Shown: piece by piece, positions 51,328 to 60,544 of the stretch
Numbering within the stretch: the stretch's first letter is position 1
Layout of the letters: the number at the start of each line of letters is the position of its first letter
Assembly (NCBI RefSeq): GCF_003479605.1
Contig: NZ_QUHR01000006.1
Coordinates: 62,001 to 126,000, forward strand
Length of the DNA stretch: 64,000 nucleotides
DNA from: Roseburia sp. AF12-17LB
GTDB taxonomy: Bacteria; Bacillota; Clostridia; Lachnospirales; Lachnospiraceae
Reading direction: 5' to 3'
The notes under the pieces: model-generated
The model's database searches: none
Seen by the model: the letters and a program-made list of their open reading frames with translations, nothing else
Told to the model about the DNA's origin: nothing
Program-made: the position numbers and the translations under genes

Positions 51328-51831
51328 ATGAAAACACTGATTGTAGTAGATATGCAGAATGACTTTATCGATGGTTCACTTGGAACCAGAGAGGCACAAG
51401 AAATTGTACCGAAGGTAAAAGAGAAAATCAAAGAGTATCAGGAGCGTGGGGACGAGATCATTTTTACCAGGGATACCCATCAGTCAGATTATCTTAGTAC
51501 ACCGGAGGGAAAGAAGCTTCCGGTGGAGCATTGCATTGAAGGAACAAAGGGCTGGGAGATTGCAGAAGGCTTGGAGGTGCCGGGATGCAGCTGTATTAAT
51601 AAACCGACCTTTGGATGGACACACTGGTCGGAGAGAAACTTTGAAGAAATAGAATTATGCGGTCTTTGTACGGATATCTGTGTGGTATCCAATGCCTTGA
51701 TTTTGAAAGCAGAATTTCCGGATGTAGAGATTACGGTAGATGCTACATGTTGTGCCGGAGTGACGCCGGAATCCCATGAGGCAGCGCTTACCACTATGAA
51801 AATGTGTCAGATTCATGTAATTGGAGAATAG
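51328..51831 (+). CDS. Nicotinamidase-like cysteine hydrolase
   Basis: 167 residues. Catalytic Asp in VVDMQNDFIDGSLG, metal site DTHQSDYL (Asp-x-His) with LPVEHCIEGTKGWEI, catalytic Lys in INKPTFGW, and nucleophile Cys in LCGLCTDICVVSNA. This set is that of PncA-type amidohydrolases, shorter than E. coli PncA. Likely converts nicotinamide to nicotinate in NAD salvage, though other amides are possible. TATAAT at 51268-51273 may mark its promoter; the -35 is poor. GAAAGGA-type site. Confidence 0.85.
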   Translation: MKTLIVVDMQNDFIDGSLGTREAQEIVPKVKEKIKEYQERGDEIIFTRDTHQSDYLSTPEGKKLPVEHCIEGTKGWEIAEGLEVPGCSCINKPTFGWTHWSERNFEEIELCGLCTDICVVSNALILKAEFPDVEITVDATCCAGVTPESHEAALTTMKMCQIHVIGE

Positions 51832-51862
51832 AAAAGGCGTAATAATTCCAAAAGAATCCCTC

Positions 51863-51897
51863 CGACGCTTGAACGTCGTTCGTTTTTTGAGTATAAT
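51863..51897 (+). promoter_or_regulatory. Overlapping terminator and promoter before the thioesterase gene
   Basis: CGACG (51863-51867)/CGTCG (51874-51878) and TTTTTT (51883-51888) form a short terminator for the upstream hydrolase. The same bases include TTGAAC (51869-51874) and, 17 bp on, TATAAT (51892-51897), a promoter for the thioesterase-polA unit. Confidence 0.65.
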
Positions 51898-51921
51898 CGT
51901 TTCGTAAGGAAGGTGACAGAT

Positions 51922-52389
51922 ATGAAGGATACAAGAGTTGATATTTATCATGGAGTAACACCAATTAAGGTAAAACCGTATGAGCACAATGTAAAATATT
52001 ATGAGACAGACCAGATGGGGATTGTGCATCATTCCAATTATATCCGTTGGATGGAAGAGGCACGAATGGACTTGATGGATCAGATGGGCTTCAGCTATAA
52101 ACAGATGGAAGACCAGGAAATTATCAGTCCGGTGCTGTCGGTACAGTGTGAATATAAGAGCATGGTGCGATTTGGGGATACCGTTGTCATTGAAACAGCC
52201 ATTGCAGGTTACAATGGAATCAAACTCAGTGTCCGCTATCGTATGACAGATAAAGCGACCGGAGAGCTTCGTACCATTGCAGCCAGTGAGCACTGCTTCT
52301 TAGATCGTAATGGTAAGCCGATTTCCTTGAAACGGTCATACCCTGAAATAGATACAAAATTCTTCCAGATGATGGATGAGGAAAGTTAG
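51922..52389 (+). CDS. Acyl-CoA thioesterase (4HBT hot-dog fold)
   Basis: 155 residues from ATG 51922; AAGGAAGG upstream, GTG 51913 in frame is less likely. Hot-dog signature YYETDQMGIVHHSNYIRWMEEAR with catalytic Asp; VRFGDTVVIETAI in the second half. Related to YbgC/FadM thioesterases, cleaving acyl- or hydroxybenzoyl-CoA. Ends 6 bp before polA, so co-transcribed. Confidence 0.9.
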   Translation: MKDTRVDIYHGVTPIKVKPYEHNVKYYETDQMGIVHHSNYIRWMEEARMDLMDQMGFSYKQMEDQEIISPVLSVQCEYKSMVRFGDTVVIETAIAGYNGIKLSVRYRMTDKATGELRTIAASEHCFLDRNGKPISLKRSYPEIDTKFFQMMDEES

Positions 52390-52395
52390 GATAAG

Positions 52396-55032
52396 ATGAG
52401 CGAAAAATTAGTTCTGATCGATGGACACAGTATATTAAACCGGGCATTTTTTGGATTACCGGATTTGACCAATGCAGAGGGACTTCATACCAATGCAGTA
52501 TATGGTTTCTTAAACATTTTATTTAAAATATTAGAGGAAGAGCAGCCGGAGTATCTTACGGTTGCTTTTGATGTGCATGCACCAACATTCCGTCATAAGA
52601 TGTTTGATGCATACAAGGGAACGAGAAAACCGATGGCAGAAGAATTACGGCAGCAGGTACCGCTGATGAAAGAAATGCTGCGTGCCATGGGAGTTACGGT
52701 AATTGAAAAAGAAGGCTTGGAAGCAGACGACCTATTGGGAACCATAGCAAAGCGCAGTGAAGCAGCAGGCTATGAAGTGTCTGTAGTGTCCGGAGACCGG
52801 GACTTATTGCAGCTTGCCAGTGACCATATTAAGATCCGGATTCCAAAGACTAAGCGGACCGGAACGGAAATCGAAGATTATAATACCAAAGAGGTATTGG
52901 AAAAATATCAGGTTACACCATTGCAGTTTATTGATGTAAAGGCGCTGATGGGCGATACCGCAGATAATATTCCGGGTGTACCGGGAATCGGCGAAAAGAC
53001 AGCCACGAACCTGATTGTGGCATATGGCAGCATTGAAAATGCATATGCCCATGTAGAAGAGATTAAGCCAAACCGTGCGAAAGAGATGTTAAAAGAGCAT
53101 TATGATATGGCACAGTTGAGTAAGACACTGGCGACCATTAAGATAGATGCAGACATCCCATATGATATCAGGGAAGCAAGAATTGGCAATTTATATACAC
53201 CGGAAGCTTATATGATGTGTAAGCGTCTGGAATTTAAGAATCTTTTGAAACGGTTTGAAGTGGACACACCGGTAAATACCGGAGAGGAAAACTTTAAACG
53301 AATCGAGGATTTTGCTGGGGTAGAAGATTTTTTTGAAAAGGCAAAGAAGCAGCAGGCAGCAGGCTTCCAGTTGATTTATGAAAAGGATGTTGTGCTTGGA
53401 CTTGCAGTTGCATGCACAAAAGAAGATGTGGCATATATTCCGGTTGCGGGATTTGTGACAAAGCAGTATCTATTCGAACAGAGCAGACAGCTTCTTGCAG
53501 CAGGCGTAGAGCTTTGCACCTTTGATTTAAAACCACAGCTTAGATGGATAGAAGCCGATGAAAAAAGTCATATTTTTGATGTGAAAATAGCAGCTTATTT
53601 ATTAAACCCACTGAAAAATGACTATGCTTATGAAGATATTGCAAAAGACTATCTTGATTTGATGGTGCCATCGAAAGAGGATTATTTTGGAAAGAAAGAT
53701 TTTGTCACATCATCGGAAGAAAAGCCGGAAGAATTCTTGAAAATGGCGTGTTATCAGGCATATATTAATTTAATGGCAAAAGAGCCGCTGGCAAAGCAGT
53801 TAGAAGAAGAGGGCATGAAAGAACTCTTTGATAAAATAGAAATGCCGCTGGTATATACCTTATCTGATATGGAAAAGGAAGGCATTGCTATTGATGCAGA
53901 TGCCTTAAAAGAATATGGAGAGAATCTTGCAGTATCCATAGATAAAATTGAAAAAGAAATCTATGAAGAAGCCGGTGAGACCTTTAATATCAATTCACCA
54001 AAACAGCTTGGTGTGATTCTTTTTGAAAAATTGCAGATGCCAAATGGCAAGAAGACCAAGACCGGATATTCTACTGCAGCAGATGTACTGGAAAAGCTGG
54101 CACCGGATTATCCGATTGTATCAAAAATATTAGAGTACCGTCAGCTGACCAAATTAAAATCCACATATGCCGACGGACTGGCTGCATTTATTGCAGAGGA
54201 TGGACGGATTCACAGTACATTCCAGCAGACCATAACAGCCACCGGACGTTTAAGCAGTACAGACCCGAATTTACAGAACATTCCAATCCGGATGGAATTG
54301 GGACGGCTGATTCGTAAAGTGTTTTTACCGAGAGAAGGTTATGTATTCTTAGATGCGGATTATTCCCAGATAGAGCTTCGTCTGCTGGCACATATGTCAG
54401 GAGATAAAAATCTGATTGATGCATATAAGCATGCAGAAGATATTCATGCGATTACTGCATCCAAGGTATTTCATGTGCCGTTCGAAGAAGTAACACCGCT
54501 GCAGCGAAGAAATGCAAAGGCAGTAAACTTTGGTATTGTCTATGGAATCAGTTCCTTCGGATTAAGTCAGGATTTAAGTATTACAAGAAAAGAAGCAGAA
54601 CAGTATATTAAGAGCTATTTTGAAACCTATCCGGGAATCAAGACATTCTTAGATGGACTGGTAGAGGATGGCAAAACAAAAGGCTATGTCACAACAATGT
54701 TTGGCAGAAGAAGACCGGTGCCGGAGTTATCTTCCAGTAATTTCATGCAGCGTTCCTTTGGAGAACGTGTGGCAATGAATGCACCGATTCAGGGTTCTGC
54801 AGCAGATATTATTAAAATAGCCATGATTCATGTGCATGACCGCCTGAAAGAGGAAGGCTTGAAATCAAAACTGATTTTACAGGTACATGACGAACTTTTG
54901 GTTGAGACCTGTAAAGAAGAACAGCAGCAGGTAGAGAAGATTTTGAAAGAAGAAATGCTTCATGCAGCAGACCTTGCGGTAACCTTAGAGGTAGATATGC
55001 ATGCCGGAAATAACTGGTACGAAGCAAAATAG
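52396..55032 (+). CDS. polA: DNA polymerase I
   Basis: 878 residues: N-terminal 5'-3' exonuclease/flap domain (DGHSILNRAFFGLPDL, EGLEADDLLGTIA, ALMGDTADNIPGVPGIG), a central 3'-5' exonuclease-like fold lacking the catalytic DxE acids (degenerate, as in Bacillus), and the family A polymerase domain with motif A DADYSQIELRLLAH, motif B RRNAKAVNFGIVYG and motif C LQVHDELLVE. Repair and Okazaki fragment maturation, without proofreading. Followed 15 bp later by coaE. Confidence 0.97.
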   Translation: MSEKLVLIDGHSILNRAFFGLPDLTNAEGLHTNAVYGFLNILFKILEEEQPEYLTVAFDVHAPTFRHKMFDAYKGTRKPMAEELRQQVPLMKEMLRAMGVTVIEKEGLEADDLLGTIAKRSEAAGYEVSVVSGDRDLLQLASDHIKIRIPKTKRTGTEIEDYNTKEVLEKYQVTPLQFIDVKALMGDTADNIPGVPGIGEKTATNLIVAYGSIENAYAHVEEIKPNRAKEMLKEHYDMAQLSKTLATIKIDADIPYDIREARIGNLYTPEAYMMCKRLEFKNLLKRFEVDTPVNTGEENFKRIEDFAGVEDFFEKAKKQQAAGFQLIYEKDVVLGLAVACTKEDVAYIPVAGFVTKQYLFEQSRQLLAAGVELCTFDLKPQLRWIEADEKSHIFDVKIAAYLLNPLKNDYAYEDIAKDYLDLMVPSKEDYFGKKDFVTSSEEKPEEFLKMACYQAYINLMAKEPLAKQLEEEGMKELFDKIEMPLVYTLSDMEKEGIAIDADALKEYGENLAVSIDKIEKEIYEEAGETFNINSPKQLGVILFEKLQMPNGKKTKTGYSTAADVLEKLAPDYPIVSKILEYRQLTKLKSTYADGLAAFIAEDGRIHSTFQQTITATGRLSSTDPNLQNIPIRMELGRLIRKVFLPREGYVFLDADYSQIELRLLAHMSGDKNLIDAYKHAEDIHAITASKVFHVPFEEVTPLQRRNAKAVNFGIVYGISSFGLSQDLSITRKEAEQYIKSYFETYPGIKTFLDGLVEDGKTKGYVTTMFGRRRPVPELSSSNFMQRSFGERVAMNAPIQGSAADIIKIAMIHVHDRLKEEGLKSKLILQVHDELLVETCKEEQQQVEKILKEEMLHAADLAVTLEVDMHAGNNWYEAK

Positions 55033-55047
55033 GATAAGGCAGAAATT

Positions 55048-55662
55048 ATGAAATTTATCGGAATTACCGGAGGCGTAGGAGCCGGAAAAACAGAAATATT
55101 AAAATACCTTGCCGGCAGAGAAGATACGAAAGTAATGCTGGCGGATGATATTGCAAGAGAACTTTCCGAGCCGGGACAGTCCTGTAACGAAAAATTGCAG
55201 GAGCTGTTTGCGGGAACAGATGTTTTTGATGAAAAGGGGAAGATGAACCGTCCGAAGGCGGCAGCCATTATTTTCAAGGATGAAGCCAGGCGGAATGGAA
55301 TGAATGAGATTTTGCATCCGGCAGTAAAGGAATATGTGCTTCATGTATTAGAGCAGGAAAAGGAAGAAGGCAGGCTTCGTTATCTGGTATTGGAAGCGGC
55401 ATTATTAATCGAAGAACATTATGATGAAATTTGCGATGAATTATGGTATATTTATACTTCAGAGGAGAATCGCAGAGCAAGGTTGAAGCAGTCGAGAGGC
55501 TACAGTGATGAAAAAATCAGTGAAATGTTTGAAAGCCAGCTTTGCGAGAACGAATACCGCAGACATTGCAAAGTGGTAATTGATAATAATGGTACGACGG
55601 AAGAAACCATTGCACAGGTAAGAACGATAATAGAGAATGAGGGAGAAAATACCAATGGATAA
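55048..55662 (+). CDS. coaE: Dephospho-CoA kinase
   Basis: 204 residues; last step of CoA synthesis. P-loop GITGGVGAGKTEIL, ADDIARELSEPG (substrate base), NRPKAAAIIFKDE and the lid R-Q-S-RGYS (RLKQSRGYSDEKI). The frequent polA-coaE neighbourhood supports the call. Its last codons overlap the start of the FtsA-like gene. Confidence 0.95.
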   Translation: MKFIGITGGVGAGKTEILKYLAGREDTKVMLADDIARELSEPGQSCNEKLQELFAGTDVFDEKGKMNRPKAAAIIFKDEARRNGMNEILHPAVKEYVLHVLEQEKEEGRLRYLVLEAALLIEEHYDEICDELWYIYTSEENRRARLKQSRGYSDEKISEMFESQLCENEYRRHCKVVIDNNGTTEETIAQVRTIIENEGENTNG

Positions 55663-57913
55663 TGCAGAACAGAATGCAAATCAATTTGTATTTGGCTTGG
55701 ATATCGGAACAAGAAACGTAGTTGGAACAGTTGGATATCGGGAAGGCAAAGATTTCTATGTGGCAGCCCAGTATATGAAAGAGCATGAAACCAGAGCTAT
55801 GCTGGATGGTCAGATTCATGACATCGGAAGAGTAGGCAGAACAATTGCAGAAGTAAAGGCAGAATTAGAAGGGCAGTTAGAGGCAAAGCTTACCGATGTC
55901 TGCATTGCTGCCGCTGGCCGTGTACTGAAAACCGTGACCACCAGCGTGGAATATGAATTCGCAGAAGAGACCGTAGTAACTGCAGAACATATACATACTC
56001 TGGATTTACTGGGAGTAGACCATGCCCAGCAGATTTTAAAAGAGAGGAATGATACCCGTTACAAATTTTACTGTGTGGGATATTCCGTTGTAAAATATTA
56101 TATCAATGATGAAGTCTTTTCCAATATCGAAGGACATAAGGCAGAGAAAATTTCGGAGGATGTTATCGTAACCTTCCTGCCGGAGGACGTTGTAGATGGT
56201 CTGTATTCCGCAGTAGGGCAGGCTGGATTAAATGTTGCCAATCTGACTTTGGAGCCTATTGCTGCAATCAACGTAGCAATTCCGGAGGCCTTTCGTATGT
56301 TGAATATTGCACTGGTTGATGTGGGAGCCGGAACATCCGACATCTGTGTCACCAGAGACGGAAGCATTATTGCATATGGCATGATTCCTTATGCCGGAGA
56401 TGAGCTGACCGAATTAATTGTACAGCATTATCTGGTGGATTTTAATATGGCAGAACATATGAAGCTGACATCCGGTATGGCGGATGAAGTGGAATTTACA
56501 GATATCATGAGCATTACCCATACGATTCCATCCGAAGAAATCTGGGATTTAACCCATGATACGGTAGATAAGATTACTACTGAGGTGGCAGAGAAAATCA
56601 AAGAGTTAAATGGTGATAAATCAGTCAGCGCAGCCTTCGTAGTTGGCGGCGGCGGCAAAATCCACGGATTTACGGAAATGCTTGCAGACAAGCTTGAAAT
56701 TCCAAGAGAGCGTGTGGCATTACGTGGAGAAGAAGTTTTAAAAGAGGTTCATTTTGCACAGGAAGAGATTAAGAAAGACCCATTACTGGTAACGCCGATT
56801 GGAATCTGTCTTAATTATTATGACCAGAAGAATAATTTCATTATGGTCCGGTTTAACGGAGAACGCTTAAAGCTTTATGACAACAGCCATCTTACTATTG
56901 TGGACGCTGCATTGCAGGCGGGCTTCCCGAATGAAGCTCTATTCCCAAGACGGGGCAAGGCAGTAGAGTTTACCGTAAATGGCAAGCCGAGAATCGTCCG
57001 TGGAGAACCGGGAGAATCTGCCATTGTTAAAGTGGACGGAAGAGTAGTCAGCATCAATACACCACTGGTTCCGAATTCCGAGATTACCATAGAAGCCTCT
57101 ACCATTGGAAAAGAAGCCGTATCTACGATTGAACAGTTAGATGAATATACATCCTCCACCATTACCTTCCAGGTCAATGGCATCAATATTACCTGCCCGA
57201 AATTTGTTCAGGTCAATGGAAGCCTTGAACCTTCTAATTATGTTATTCAGGAAGGGGACGAAATCGAAACCAGAAACTTCTATACCATTGGACAGCTGGC
57301 AGAGTTTATGGATGTGCGGATTGATGAAGAAGCCGGAATTATCTTAAATGGAAAACCGGCAGATATGGGTTCCCTTTGCTATGAGAACTTTGAAATCGAA
57401 TGGAGTGCTTCTGCCTATGAAAGCGGTGAACGTCATATTTCCTATGGACAGGCAGACCACAGATTTGATGCCGGACCGGAAGAAGCTTCAACAGAAGAAA
57501 GCACAGACAGTGCAGCTGAAGTTCATGAGACAGAAGCTTCTGTGGCAGCTGAATCTGTGACAGACGAAAATGCTGCGGATGAAAATGCAGCGGATGGCAT
57601 TCAAACGGCAGGTGCAGAGCCGGCAGTTGAAACGAATACAGATTCTGCAGCAGAAACAGCAGCTGATGCACCGGTGCAGAAACCGGCAGAGCCGGAAACA
57701 AGAGAATTACATATTATTGCAAACAATCAGGAAATTACTTTAAGTGGTAAAGAAGAATATGTATTTGTGGATATTTTTGATTATATTGATTTTGATTTGT
57801 CAGCATCCCACGGAAGAGCAATTGTAACTTTAATCAATGGCGTGGATGCCCAGTATACACAGGTATTGCAGGACGGCGATAAAATTGAAGTGTACTGGAA
57901 AGAGAATTACTAA
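55655..57913 (+). CDS. FtsA-like actin-fold ATPase with long C-terminal extension
   Basis: 752 residues from ATG 55655 (GAGGGAG upstream, 8-nt overlap with coaE). FtsA/PilM/MreB fold in ~1-400: FGLDIGTRNVVGTVGY (phosphate 1), NIALVDVGAGTSDICVT (phosphate 2), AFVVGGGGKIHGFTEML (adenosine). A second region (~400-610) has repeats of a ubiquitin-like/beta-grasp kind (VEFTVNGKPRIVRGEPGE and FQVNGINITCP). Then an Ala/Glu-rich linker and a final beta domain. Longer than FtsA (about 420) and lacking an obvious C-terminal amphipathic helix. Called cell division protein in related genomes; role uncertain. Confidence 0.82.
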   Translation: MDNAEQNANQFVFGLDIGTRNVVGTVGYREGKDFYVAAQYMKEHETRAMLDGQIHDIGRVGRTIAEVKAELEGQLEAKLTDVCIAAAGRVLKTVTTSVEYEFAEETVVTAEHIHTLDLLGVDHAQQILKERNDTRYKFYCVGYSVVKYYINDEVFSNIEGHKAEKISEDVIVTFLPEDVVDGLYSAVGQAGLNVANLTLEPIAAINVAIPEAFRMLNIALVDVGAGTSDICVTRDGSIIAYGMIPYAGDELTELIVQHYLVDFNMAEHMKLTSGMADEVEFTDIMSITHTIPSEEIWDLTHDTVDKITTEVAEKIKELNGDKSVSAAFVVGGGGKIHGFTEMLADKLEIPRERVALRGEEVLKEVHFAQEEIKKDPLLVTPIGICLNYYDQKNNFIMVRFNGERLKLYDNSHLTIVDAALQAGFPNEALFPRRGKAVEFTVNGKPRIVRGEPGESAIVKVDGRVVSINTPLVPNSEITIEASTIGKEAVSTIEQLDEYTSSTITFQVNGINITCPKFVQVNGSLEPSNYVIQEGDEIETRNFYTIGQLAEFMDVRIDEEAGIILNGKPADMGSLCYENFEIEWSASAYESGERHISYGQADHRFDAGPEEASTEESTDSAAEVHETEASVAAESVTDENAADENAADGIQTAGAEPAVETNTDSAAETAADAPVQKPAEPETRELHIIANNQEITLSGKEEYVFVDIFDYIDFDLSASHGRAIVTLINGVDAQYTQVLQDGDKIEVYWKENY

Positions 57914-57933
57914 ATAGAAAGAGACATAAGAAA

Positions 57934-58731
57934 ATGGAATTATGCAGTATTGCAAGTGGAAGCAGTGGAAACTGTATCTACGCAGGAACAGAAAGCAGCC
58001 ATCTGATGATTGATGCCGGAATCAGTGGAAAGCGCATTGAAGCAGGATTAAACAGTATCGGTTTGAAAACCGCGGAAATGCAGGCACTGCTTGTGACCCA
58101 CGAACATTCAGACCACATTTCCGGTCTTGGCGTGGTAGCAAGAAAATATGGAATTCCAATCTATGCCACGGCAGAGACCATTGAGGCAGTCAAAGGGATT
58201 TCCAGTGTGGGAAAAGTAGATGAGACATTGTTTCATCCTATCGAAGCCGGAGTGGAATTTCAGATTGGAGATATTACGGTGGAGCCGGTATCCATTTCCC
58301 ATGATGCCGCAAATCCGGTGGCATACATCATGAAACAGTCAGATAAAAAGATGGCGGTCATTACTGATTTAGGGAAATATGACAATTATCTTATAGACAA
58401 GCTGCAGGATTTAGATGTATTATTGTTAGAAGCAAATCATGATGTGCGTATGCTTCAGGTGGGCAGTTATCCTTATCCTCTGAAACAGCGGATATTAGGG
58501 GACAGAGGACATCTTTCCAATGAGAGCAGTGGACAATTTTTAGGGCAGCTTCTGCATGATAAGTTTAAAAAAGTAGTATTGGGGCATCTGAGCAAGGAAA
58601 ATAATCTGGCAGAACTGGCATATGAGACAGTGCGCCAGGAAGTAGAACAGGGTGAGAACCCGTACCACGGAAATGATTTTCCAATCCAGGTAGCAAAGCG
58701 GGACGAAGTGTCTGAGCTTATCCGGATTTAA
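57934..58731 (+). CDS. MBL-fold metallo-hydrolase (WalJ/YycJ-like)
   Basis: 265 residues, start MELCSIASGSSGNCIYAGTE. Metallo-beta-lactamase motif THEHSDHISGLG supplies the His-x-His-x-Asp-His site; later ISHDAAN, VITDLGKYDN and GHLSKENN add ligands. WalJ-like proteins are linked to cell wall or DNA metabolism control and are exonuclease-like in fold. Follows the FtsA-like gene by 20 bp. Confidence 0.9.
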   Translation: MELCSIASGSSGNCIYAGTESSHLMIDAGISGKRIEAGLNSIGLKTAEMQALLVTHEHSDHISGLGVVARKYGIPIYATAETIEAVKGISSVGKVDETLFHPIEAGVEFQIGDITVEPVSISHDAANPVAYIMKQSDKKMAVITDLGKYDNYLIDKLQDLDVLLLEANHDVRMLQVGSYPYPLKQRILGDRGHLSNESSGQFLGQLLHDKFKKVVLGHLSKENNLAELAYETVRQEVEQGENPYHGNDFPIQVAKRDEVSELIRI

Positions 58732-58766
58732 GAATATTAAGAAAGCAAAAATAAGAGGAGAACAAA

Positions 58767-59051
58767 ATGGAAAAGACACAGAGCAAGACAATTATTACTG
58801 TAGTAGGAAAAGATACTGTAGGAATTATCGCAAAAGTTTGTACTTATTTATCAGAACAGCATATCAATGTACTGGATATTTCACAGACTATCATTGACGG
58901 ATTCTTCAATATGATGATGATTGTTGATTTAAATACATCCAAAACACCATTTGCTGAGTGTTCTGCAGCACTGGAAAAATTAGGTGAGGAAATCGGTGTT
59001 ACCATCAAATGTCAGAGAGAAGAAATCTTTGATATGATGCACAGAATTTAA
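58767..59051 (+). CDS. ACT domain protein (UPF0237)
   Basis: 94 residues, a single ACT domain: ITVVGKDTVGIIAKVCTYLS, then LDISQTIIDGFFNMMMIVDL. Probably binds a small ligand and regulates the protein encoded next; these two families are frequent partners. A dispersed hairpin repeat separates the genes. Confidence 0.93.
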   Translation: MEKTQSKTIITVVGKDTVGIIAKVCTYLSEQHINVLDISQTIIDGFFNMMMIVDLNTSKTPFAECSAALEKLGEEIGVTIKCQREEIFDMMHRI

Positions 59052-59065
59052 TACGACTTACATAA

Positions 59066-59105
59066 AAGGGAACTGCTGTTGGCAGGTCACTAAGGCGTAT
59101 CAATG
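59066..59105. repeat. Dispersed hairpin repeat, copy 7
   Basis: Core CTGCTGTTGGCAG (59073-59085) in cataaaagggaa ... gtcactaaggcgtat. It lies between the ACT gene and its UPF0210 partner. Confidence 0.5.
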
Positions 59106-59155
59106 AAAATACAGGAAATGAGCTGCGTAGAAAGGCAGAATATAGGAGACAAAAA

Positions 59156-60520
59156 ATGATTAATATAATGGAAGTAAGCGAAACCAATAAAATGGTGGAG
59201 CATGAGAACTTAGATGTCCGTACCATTACCATTGGAATCAGTCTTTTGGATTGTATTGATTCTGATTTAAAGAAGTTAAACGATAACATTTATAAGAAAA
59301 TTACTACAGTGGCAAAGGATCTGGTATCAGCAGGAAATCAGATTGAGCAGGAATTTGGAATCCCAATCGTAAATAAAAGAATTTCCGTTACACCAATTGC
59401 ACTGGTTGGCGGGGCAGCCTGCAAGACACCGGAAGATTTTGCAACCATCGCAGATACTATGGATGCAGCAGCCAAAGCAGTAGGAGTAAACCTGATTGGT
59501 GGATATTCTGCACTGGTATCCAAGGGAATGACAAAGGCAGATGAGCTTTTAATCCGTTCTATTCCAATGGCACTTTGCCGTACCGAAAGAGTCTGCAGTT
59601 CTGTAAATCTTGCATCCACAAAAACCGGAATTAACATGGATGCTGTAAAATTAATGGGAGAGATTCTCTTAGAGGTGGCAGAGCAGTCTAAGGACAGAGA
59701 TTCTGTAGACTGTATGAAACTGGTTGTATTCTGTAATGCGCCGGATGACAACCCGTTTATGGCAGGCGCATTCCATGGTGTAACAGAGGCAGATGCGGTA
59801 ATCAATGTTGGTGTCAGCGGACCGGGTGTTGTAAAGACTGCACTGGAAAAAGTCCGTGGAGAGAACTTTGAAGTATTATGTGAGACCATCAAGAAGACTG
59901 CATTTAAAGTAACCCGTGTAGGTCAGCTTGTAGCACAGGAAGCGTCGAGAATTTTAAATATTCCATTTGGTATTGTAGATTTATCCCTGGCACCAACTCC
60001 TGCAATCGGAGACAGTGTAGCAGATATTCTTTGTGAAATTGGTCTTGAATATGCAGGTGCACCAGGAACTACAGCAGCCCTTGCTCTTTTAAATGACCAG
60101 GTTAAGAAGGGCGGCGTAATGGCATCTTCTTATGTCGGTGGTTTAAGTGGTGCATTTATTCCGGTCAGCGAAGACCAGGGAATGATTAATGCAGTACAGG
60201 CAAATGCCATTACACTGGAGAAATTAGAAGCAATGACCTGTGTATGTTCCGTAGGTCTCGATATGATTGCAATTCCGGGTGATACCAAGGCAACTACCAT
60301 TTCCGGTATTATTGCAGATGAAATGGCACTTGGAATGATTAACCAGAAGACTACAGCAGCCCGTCTGATTCCGGTAATCGGAAAGGGAGTAGGCGATACT
60401 GTAGAATTTGGTGGATTATTCGGCTATGCACCGATTATGCCGGTAAACCAGTATTCCTGTGATGCATTTATCAACCGTGGGGGAAGAATTCCGGCACCAA
60501 TTCACAGCTTTAAGAACTAG
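59156..60520 (+). CDS. PFL/DUF711 (UPF0210) family protein
   Basis: 454 residues. The family motifs [52 protein letters not shown] core ([17 protein letters not shown]), [15 protein letters not shown] and C-terminal [15 protein letters not shown] place it in UPF0210, a glycyl-radical-enzyme-like fold without the catalytic glycyl radical motif. In many Firmicutes the gene is a ZTP-riboswitch target (the riboswitch class was first named after it), suggesting folate/one-carbon involvement; here the riboswitch lies before purO instead. Confidence 0.93.
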   Translation: MINIMEVSETNKMVEHENLDVRTITIGISLLDCIDSDLKKLNDNIYKKITTVAKDLVSAGNQIEQEFGIPIVNKRISVTPIALVGGAACKTPEDFATIADTMDAAAKAVGVNLIGGYSALVSKGMTKADELLIRSIPMALCRTERVCSSVNLASTKTGINMDAVKLMGEILLEVAEQSKDRDSVDCMKLVVFCNAPDDNPFMAGAFHGVTEADAVINVGVSGPGVVKTALEKVRGENFEVLCETIKKTAFKVTRVGQLVAQEASRILNIPFGIVDLSLAPTPAIGDSVADILCEIGLEYAGAPGTTAALALLNDQVKKGGVMASSYVGGLSGAFIPVSEDQGMINAVQANAITLEKLEAMTCVCSVGLDMIAIPGDTKATTISGIIADEMALGMINQKTTAARLIPVIGKGVGDTVEFGGLFGYAPIMPVNQYSCDAFINRGGRIPAPIHSFKN

Positions 60521-60544
60521 GATTTTTTGAAATGGAGAAAGAAA

